A DNA stretch of 9,200 bases, taken from the NCBI GenBank assembly GCA_015662815.1, contig DQTK01000025.1, positions 1-9,200 of the forward strand, written 5' to 3'. This document shows positions 1 to 4,595 of this stretch, in pieces. This stretch comes from Aquifex aeolicus (lineage in GTDB: Bacteria > Aquificota > Aquificia > Aquificales > Aquificaceae). The translations under genes and the position numbers were made by a program. Each line of letters starts with the position of its first letter. Position 1 is the first letter of the stretch. The notes beneath the pieces were generated by a model, which saw nothing but the letters and a program-made list of their open reading frames with translations, ran no database searches and had not been told where the DNA came from.

Positions 1-54
1 ATGGTTGAGTATGAGATTATAAGTTTAAGAAGGAATGAGGTTATAAAAATATAG
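1..54 (+). CDS. Probable C-terminal tail of an upstream gene (partial, unidentified)
   Basis: Frame 1 is open from the window edge to a TAG at 52-54 and encodes 17 residues ending NEVIKI. The stretch is purine-rich on the plus strand, as coding strands are throughout this window, which favours a real plus-strand tail. The ATG at position 1 coincides with the window edge, so it cannot be told from an internal Met. Seventeen residues are too few to name a family. It could also be chance; the minus strand has one open frame here too. Confidence 0.35.
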   Translation: MVEYEIISLRRNEVIKI

Positions 55-57
55 ACA

Positions 58-80
58 TAAGTAGGCACTGAGCCTGTTTA
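58..80. other. Short hairpin directly after the partial gene
   Basis: Bases 58-66 can pair with 72-80 to give a 9-bp stem (AGGC/GCCT core, two G-T wobbles, three A-T pairs) and a 5-nt loop. It begins 4 nt after the TAG at 52-54, where a terminator would sit, but is followed by A-rich rather than T-rich sequence, so it lacks the tail of an intrinsic terminator. Its right arm shares bases with the left arm of the 70-229 inverted repeat, so the two structures exclude each other. Confidence 0.35.
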
Positions 81-229
81 AAAAAGTAGACAAGTTAGAA
101 AGAAAATAGGATAAACCAATAAGAGTGAAGCTAAAGGGAAACGAAGAGTTATATTGGTTTGGCGAAGCTTATATGTTTTGGCTAAACTTCCTGCTTAAAT
201 CCTAACTCCCCTAATTATTAAACAGGCTC
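70..229. repeat. 12-bp perfect inverted repeat bounding a 160-bp non-coding element
   Basis: GAGCCTGTTTAA at 70-81 is the exact reverse complement of 218-229. Inside it, 113-121 is the reverse complement of 152-160 (9 bp, AAACCAATA type), and 107-112 (TAGGAT) is the reverse complement of 199-204, giving three nested pairings. The left half is purine-rich and the right half pyrimidine-rich, as expected of a fold-back. No ORF of useful length lies within it. The 9-bp flanks (61-69 and 230-238) share only their last four bases, so there is no clear target-site duplication. It may be a transposon or MITE-like remnant or a structured RNA; its identity is unknown. Apart from this element and the hairpin at 58-80, I see nothing in 55-237. 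Confidence 0.5.
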
Positions 230-237
230 CCTTACAC

Positions 238-266
238 TTGAAATTTACATAAAAAAGGGTTAAAAT
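238..266 (+). promoter_or_regulatory. Sigma70-type promoter of tRNA-Arg
   Basis: TTGAAA at 238-243 (5 of 6 to the -35 consensus) is followed by a 17-bp spacer and TAAAAT at 261-266 (5 of 6 to the -10 consensus). The predicted start near 272-274 lies about 8-10 nt before the mature tRNA, a normal distance for a tRNA leader. The match at optimal spacing directly upstream of a stable RNA gene makes this a strong inference. Confidence 0.78.
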
Positions 267-281
267 AAAGCATTCATAGTA

Positions 282-358
282 GGGCCCGTAGCTCAGCTGG
301 ATAGAGCAGGGGATTTCTAATCCCCAGGTCGGGGGTTCGAGTCCCTCCGGGCCCACCA
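282..358 (+). tRNA. tRNA-Arg, anticodon UCU
   Basis: The complete cloverleaf is readable. Acceptor stem 282-288 pairs with 348-354 (GGGCCCG/CGGGCCC). D-stem 291-294 pairs with 304-307. Anticodon stem 309-313 pairs with 321-325, with loop 314-320 and anticodon TCT at 316-318. The variable loop is 326-330. T-stem 331-335 pairs with 343-347 around a TTCGAGT loop. The discriminator is A355 and CCA is encoded at 356-358. All stems are GC-rich although the surroundings are AT-rich, as expected in a hyperthermophile. It decodes AGA (and AGG by wobble). Its 3' end directly abuts the stop codon of the convergent glycosyltransferase gene, with no spacer and no recognisable terminator between them. Confidence 0.97.
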
Positions 359-1615
359 CTATTTAATTCTTATTAAAACTTCTCTTCCCTCGAATTCTAT
401 ACCTTTCAAGATTAATTCGTAATTTTCGAAATCCTTCAAGTGTTTTTCCTTGGTTATTATTAAGTCGTTTTTTGAAATTTCCCGTTTTGATTTTTGCCTA
501 ATGCACTTATACAGATAGGCTACTATTGCTGAGTTTTCATGTTTATAGAAGTAAATGTTTTCGGAATTATTCGTTTTCAGAAATTCTACAGCTTTCGGTG
601 TAAACCGTCTGTTTTCATAAATGATTGTACTTATTAATAGAATTGAAAATATTAATATTCCGAGTTTTGTGACTTTCTTTATGTAATCGAAATTTAGGTA
701 ATTTCCTATGATAATTGCTAAGGGTGGATAGGAAAAAAGTATATAGTGGTGAAGTTTATTTTCGGAGAATGAATAAAACACTAAAACAATTAGGAACCAG
801 AGTAAAAAAGGTTTTAGATGCTTATCAAATTTAAATAATATTTTGGAAATTATAGGCAGGAACAGAACAATATTTATAAATATAACTATTATGTAGAAAT
901 AAAAAGGTAGACTGTGTATTTTATATACTCCTGTATACCGATAAATGTTTTCGTAAATAAAGAACTTAAAGAAATACGCTAAACCGAACTTATAAATCAT
1001 AAGAAAATACCAAGAAAATCCTATAAGTAGGAAGAGAAAAATTCCTTTTAAATCAAAAAATTTTAAATTCCTTTTCCATAGAAGATATACACCTATTGGT
1101 AATATAACACCCACTGGCCCTTTTGTTAGAAAAGCAAACGATAACGCTACCCAACCTAAAGTAAATCTCTCCGATATAAATAAATAAACTCCTAAAGTTG
1201 AGAAGAAAACTAGTGTAAACTCGGGAACATAGGCTCTTGCTTCAATCCATGTATGTACAAATAGGGTAAAAGAAATTGCAGAAAATAAAGCTTTTTCTCT
1301 AGAAAAAAACTTTAACCCCATAAAGTATACGAGAAGTGCGGTAAGAGTGGCCGAAACTCCCGAAACTAATCTTGCAGAGAATTCCGGGATTTTGAATATA
1401 AAGAGAAAAACACTACCCAGCCAGTATAGCAAAGGAGGTTTTTCAAATCTATAATCACAATTATAGTAGGGAATTAAAAAATCACCTGTCTTTAGCATAT
1501 GTATGGTTGCGTAAAAATTCCTTCCTTCGTCAAGAGAAGTGAAAGATAAAATCCAGTTTCCAAAAATAAAAAAAATGAAAGAGAGGGATAGAATTATTAA
1601 GGAATCTCGTTTCAT
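359..1615 (-). CDS. Membrane glycosyltransferase, GT39/ArnT-like (PMT family)
   Basis: This gene encodes 418 residues with about ten hydrophobic segments and a short soluble C-terminal tail of about 80 residues. GT-C hallmarks are the acidic pair Asp-Glu near residues 29-30 in the first extracytoplasmic loop, FEKPPLLYW near 57-65, FLTKGPVG near 162-169 and a KLHHYILFSYPP segment near 287-298. Family members transfer a sugar from a polyprenyl-phosphate carrier to protein or lipid A on the periplasmic side of the inner membrane; the acceptor cannot be told from sequence. I chose the ATG at 1615-1613, which shares one base with the galU stop (TGATG). A TTG one codon earlier (1618) is possible but less likely. 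No Shine-Dalgarno is visible, so translational coupling to galU is likely. The C-terminal half is markedly AT-rich. It is the last gene of the operon, and its TAG begins at the base after the tRNA CCA. Confidence 0.85.
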   Translation of the reverse strand: MKRDSLIILSLSFIFFIFGNWILSFTSLDEGRNFYATIHMLKTGDFLIPYYNCDYRFEKPPLLYWLGSVFLFIFKIPEFSARLVSGVSATLTALLVYFMGLKFFSREKALFSAISFTLFVHTWIEARAYVPEFTLVFFSTLGVYLFISERFTLGWVALSFAFLTKGPVGVILPIGVYLLWKRNLKFFDLKGIFLFLLIGFSWYFLMIYKFGLAYFFKFFIYENIYRYTGVYKIHSLPFYFYIIVIFINIVLFLPIISKILFKFDKHLKPFLLWFLIVLVFYSFSENKLHHYILFSYPPLAIIIGNYLNFDYIKKVTKLGILIFSILLISTIIYENRRFTPKAVEFLKTNNSENIYFYKHENSAIVAYLYKCIRQKSKREISKNDLIITKEKHLKDFENYELILKGIEFEGREVLIRIK

Positions 1616-2499
1616 CAACTTAAGGTTCTTTCTTCATTAAGGATTCCTTTGAGAAAATCCCTCAATTTACCGTTTATATCTTCCCTCTTAAAAGCAAAAG
1701 TAATTACAGTCCTGAGATAATCCAGAGGATTTCCGGTGTCATAAACGGGATTGTTAACTTTGTATGCATATATCGCCTCATCCTCCAGTAGAAGTTTCAT
1801 CGCATCAGTAAGTTGTATCTCTCCTCCTCTCCCGGGCTTAGTAGTTTTGAGCTTCTCAAATATCGTAGGAGTGAAGGCATACCTCCCCACTATAGCGAGG
1901 TTTGATGGTGCTTCCTCCGGAGAGGGTTTTTCTATTAAATCCTCAATTATAAAAGTTTCATTATCTAGCTCCCTTACCTTTGCTATACCGTATTTTGATA
2001 TCTCACTTTCGGGAACCTCCATAAGAGCGATTATTGAATTCCCGTATTTTCTGAAAAGTTTGAGCATTTTCTTCAGTTCTTCTTCTTCGTTTTCGATGAT
2101 TATATCTCCCAAAGCTACAAGGAAAGGTTCATTAGAAACTGCAGGTTCTGCCATAAGGACTGCATGTCCCAAACCCAGTTGTTCCTTTTGTCTAACGTAA
2201 ATAGGATTTACCATGTTAGCTATCTGGACCACTTCCTTGAGGAGTTTCTCTTTACCTGCTTTTTTTAAGTGTTCTTCAAGTTCATGGTTGTAATCGAAGT
2301 GGTTTTCTATAGCTTTTTTGTGTCTTCCTGTTACAAATATAACGTTTTCGATGCCTACGTTAATTAATGCTTCGACAATGAACTGAATTATGGGTTTGTC
2401 TATTATGGGAAGCATTTCTTTAGGCATAGCCTTTGTAGCAGGTAAGAATCTGGTTCCCCAACCTGCTACCGGAAGAACTGCCTTCCTAATTTCTCTCAT
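1615..2499 (-). CDS. galU: UTP--glucose-1-phosphate uridylyltransferase
   Basis: GalU makes UDP-glucose from UTP and glucose-1-phosphate in the cytoplasm, supplying sugar for envelope polysaccharides. The 294-residue length is normal for the bacterial family. The nucleotidyltransferase signature GWGTRFLPATKAMPKEML covers residues 13-30. Also present are QLGLGHAV (107-114), a GD pair at 131-132 in the metal-binding position, GEIQLTDAM (226-234) and YDTGNPLDYL (253-262). The ATG at 2499 is supported by a GAGGG Shine-Dalgarno a few nt upstream that overlaps the stop of the PAP2 gene; the intergenic gap is 7 nt. The stop overlaps the start of the glycosyltransferase. It sits between a lipid phosphatase and a lipid-linked glycosyltransferase, which fits an envelope role. 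Confidence 0.97.
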   Translation of the reverse strand: MREIRKAVLPVAGWGTRFLPATKAMPKEMLPIIDKPIIQFIVEALINVGIENVIFVTGRHKKAIENHFDYNHELEEHLKKAGKEKLLKEVVQIANMVNPIYVRQKEQLGLGHAVLMAEPAVSNEPFLVALGDIIIENEEEELKKMLKLFRKYGNSIIALMEVPESEISKYGIAKVRELDNETFIIEDLIEKPSPEEAPSNLAIVGRYAFTPTIFEKLKTTKPGRGGEIQLTDAMKLLLEDEAIYAYKVNNPVYDTGNPLDYLRTVITFAFKREDINGKLRDFLKGILNEERTLS

Positions 2500-2506
2500 A
2501 TTTCCC

Positions 2507-3010
2507 TCACTTTAAGATTTTATAGCAAAAGATTCCCGACAATATTCCTATTAAAGCACCTACAAATACATCTAAAGGAAAATGGACTCCGAGATAAATT
2601 CTTCCGTAACCTATCAAGGAGGCATAAACAAAAAGTATTATCTTCAAAATTCTTTTTTCTCCTTTAGAAAGAACTGTTGCTATTGTAAAAGCCATTGCTG
2701 TATCGCCCGAAGGGAAAGAACGCCAATACAGAGGAACGAGCAGATGTACGTCTTCTAATAAAGTTGCAGGTCTGGGTTGGTTGAAAAAGGTTTTCAGAAA
2801 AATGACGGATACAGTTTCCAGAAGTATTGCAAGCAAAAGAAATTTTAGCTTTTCACGTCTTAGGAAATAGGTAAGAATTACCACAGGAATCAGAACAAAT
2901 CCCGAACCCAAGTAAGAAAAATAGAGGAAGAAGGTATCAAAAAAAGGATTGTTTAGACTATTGAGAAGCCTAAAGTTTTCTATATTAAGCTCGAAGTTCT
3001 CTATTACCAT
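2507..3010 (-). CDS. PAP2-family lipid phosphate phosphatase (PSGD variant)
   Basis: The product is a 167-residue integral membrane protein with about five hydrophobic segments, usual for a short bacterial type 2 phosphatidic acid phosphatase. Motif C1 is K73-x6-R80-P81. Motif C3 carries R137, H143 and D147. Motif C2 reads PSGD (100-103) where the family normally has PSGH, so the histidine thought to protonate the leaving group is Asp here (GAT codon, complement of 2702-2704). The catalytic C3 histidine nucleophile is kept. Likely substrates are undecaprenyl pyrophosphate, phosphatidylglycerol phosphate or lipid A phosphates; the sequence does not decide. The ATG at 3010 overlaps the ribE stop by 7 nt, and a GAAGGG Shine-Dalgarno lies 8 nt upstream. 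It is followed by galU and the glycosyltransferase. Confidence 0.87.
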   Translation of the reverse strand: MVIENFELNIENFRLLNSLNNPFFDTFFLYFSYLGSGFVLIPVVILTYFLRREKLKFLLLAILLETVSVIFLKTFFNQPRPATLLEDVHLLVPLYWRSFPSGDTAMAFTIATVLSKGEKRILKIILFVYASLIGYGRIYLGVHFPLDVFVGALIGILSGIFCYKILK

Positions 3011-3627
3011 TTGAGAAACCCTTCAAGGATATCTTCTTTTTTTCTGTAAGCACTTATATAATTTATTACGTACTTTCCGATAATGTCCGTTTCGACATTT
3101 ACTAAATCACCATTCCTACGGAATCTGAGATTGGTTTTCTCATAGGTATGGGGAATTATGTTTATATAAACGGAATTGTTCTGCATGTAATTTACCGTAA
3201 GACTGATGCCATCTATCGCTATAGAACCCTTCTCAACGATGTAAGATATCCAGTCATTGGGTATTTCGATTACCAACTCGTAATGCTTTCCGAAGAACTT
3301 AAGAGCTTTTATTTTCGATGTAAAATCCACATGCCCTTGAACTATATGTCCTCCAAGTCTATCTCCTATTTTTAATGCTCTCTCAAGGTTTACGTAATCA
3401 CCTCTCCTTAAAAGGCCCAAATTGGTTCTTTTCAGCGTTTCAGGAGAAACATCAAAGCTGTACTTGTTTCCTCTTATTTCTGTCACCGTAAGACAAGCTC
3501 CGTTTACCGAAACACTGTCTCCTATTTTTATATCCGACAGTTTGGTTTCAACTACAAGTTTGGCACCCTTCGAGCTTACCGAGATGTCTATTACTCTTCC
3601 TAAGTCTTCAATCAATCCGGTAAACAT
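3004..3627 (-). CDS. ribE: Riboflavin synthase alpha chain
   Basis: This enzyme (RibE, called RibC in some naming schemes) dismutates two 6,7-dimethyl-8-ribityllumazine molecules to riboflavin plus a pyrimidinedione, the last step of riboflavin synthesis. The 207 residues form the usual two lumazine-binding repeats. Repeat one starts MFTGLIEDLGRV and contains SVNGACLTV (40-48). Repeat two starts GGHIVQGHVD (92-101) and contains SIAIDGISLTV (135-145), with HTYEKTNL (160-167). A hydrophilic C-terminal helix follows. The ATG at 3627 gives the canonical MFTGLIE start, 2 nt after the pfkA stop. No Shine-Dalgarno is visible before it, only an AT-rich run, so coupling to pfkA is likely. No other riboflavin gene is in the window, consistent with a dispersed pathway. 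Confidence 0.96.
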   Translation of the reverse strand: MFTGLIEDLGRVIDISVSSKGAKLVVETKLSDIKIGDSVSVNGACLTVTEIRGNKYSFDVSPETLKRTNLGLLRRGDYVNLERALKIGDRLGGHIVQGHVDFTSKIKALKFFGKHYELVIEIPNDWISYIVEKGSIAIDGISLTVNYMQNNSVYINIIPHTYEKTNLRFRRNGDLVNVETDIIGKYVINYISAYRKKEDILEGFLKW

Positions 3628-3629
3628 TG

Positions 3630-4595
3630 TTATATAGCTAACTTAAGGTTGAGCCTATAGGCTTCCCTATCTATAGGTTTATACTCCTCAGCTTTTTCAA
3701 AATCTTCTATGTAAAACTTCCCTCTTTCAAAGGCCACAAAGCCGGACCTCTCTCCGGCAATTAAACTCTCATAGGCTACAACACCGAACTTAGTTCCCAT
3801 CAATCTATCGTAGTGAGTAGGTGAACCACCTCTTTGGATGTGTCCCAGAACCGTTGAACGTATTTCTCCGTATTTTTCTCCGATTTTTTCTTTCAGAAAC
3901 CTTTCAAGCTCCTTTGCATTCCCGTATCCTTCCGAGAGAACGATTATAAAATGAAGCTTTCCCATAGATTTTGCCTTTTCTATTTCTTCGGGAATTTTAT
4001 CCTTAGGGAACTTCTCTTCGGGAATAAGAATTAGCTCTGCACCTGTGGCCAGTCCAACTTCCACAGCTATAAACCCGCGGTGCTTTCCCATCACTTCAAC
4101 TATGAAAATCCTTTCGTGGGAGCTTGCTGTATCCCTGATTTTATCTATAGCTTCTACTGCATTTTTTACCGCGGTATCGTATCCCACACAGTATTCAGTC
4201 CTACTAATGTCATTGTCTATCGTACAGGGTATACCTATAACAGGCATTCCAGTTTCTTCCGCTACGAGACGGGCTCCCTTGAGAGTACCTTCCCCTCCGA
4301 GAATTATAAGAGCATCAATTCCTTCTTCCCTCAAATTTCTATAGGCTCTTTCCCTATATTCAAACTTCTTAAATCTTTCTTCTCTTGAAGATAAAAGTAT
4401 CGTTCCTCCTTTTCCTATTATCCCTCCTACGTCCCTGCTTGTTAGTTTTACAAAGTCTTTTTCAATTAGTCCTCTGTATCCCCTTTTTATACCTATTACT
4501 TCATGCCCTTCCCTTTCCGCACACCTTACGATTGCACGAATTATAGAGTTCATTCCGGGGGCATCACCCCCGGAAGTCAATAAACCTATTCTCAT
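3630..4595 (-). CDS. pfkA: 6-phosphofructokinase
   Basis: PfkA phosphorylates fructose-6-phosphate to fructose-1,6-bisphosphate in glycolysis; it is cytoplasmic and usually a tetramer. The 321-residue length matches bacterial PFKs. Visible motifs are SGGDAPGMN (8-16), GGEGTLKG (100-107), PCTIDNDI (123-130) with the catalytic Asp127, HERIFIVEVMGKHRG (160-174) and HIQRGGSP near residue 250. Gly103, equivalent to E. coli Gly104, favours ATP over pyrophosphate as donor. Two positions are unusual: Glu102 for the metal-site Asp103 of the E. coli GGDGS loop, and Cys124 where ATP enzymes usually have Gly and pyrophosphate enzymes Lys. The ATG at 4595 overlaps the metE stop by 4 nt (ATGA), with an AGGTG Shine-Dalgarno 7 nt upstream inside metE. 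Donor specificity is an inference. Confidence 0.95.
   Translation of the reverse strand: MRIGLLTSGGDAPGMNSIIRAIVRCAEREGHEVIGIKRGYRGLIEKDFVKLTSRDVGGIIGKGGTILLSSREERFKKFEYRERAYRNLREEGIDALIILGGEGTLKGARLVAEETGMPVIGIPCTIDNDISRTEYCVGYDTAVKNAVEAIDKIRDTASSHERIFIVEVMGKHRGFIAVEVGLATGAELILIPEEKFPKDKIPEEIEKAKSMGKLHFIIVLSEGYGNAKELERFLKEKIGEKYGEIRSTVLGHIQRGGSPTHYDRLMGTKFGVVAYESLIAGERSGFVAFERGKFYIEDFEKAEEYKPIDREAYRLNLKLAI

Noticed and set aside
70..229. A 6S RNA-like long hairpin, suggested by its 160-nt length and paired ends
   Set aside because: Pairing between the end stem and the inner stem is patchy, GC content is low for a stable RNA in a hyperthermophile, and no promoter is seen before position 70. 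It is kept only as an unassigned repeat.
362..377. TTTAAT/ATTAAA hairpin just after the tRNA as a terminator
   Set aside because: It has only six A-T pairs, would be unstable at high temperature, has no T-run after it, and lies inside the glycosyltransferase coding sequence.
1613..1618. TTG at 1618 as the glycosyltransferase start
   Set aside because: The ATG one codon later sits in the typical TGATG coupling overlap with galU and is the more likely start; the difference is a single residue.
1751..2200. 149-codon plus-strand ORF opposite galU
   Set aside because: Its Ser-rich translation is the antisense of the well-conserved galU, and it has no ribosome-binding site or family resemblance.
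4045..4388. Plus-strand ORFs of about 100 codons opposite pfkA
   Set aside because: They are antisense shadows of a conserved enzyme gene with no initiation signals.
3630..4595. Pyrophosphate-dependent phosphofructokinase
   Set aside because: The key position equivalent to E. coli 104 is Gly, which favours ATP, and Lys124 is absent. Only the odd residue combination is reported.
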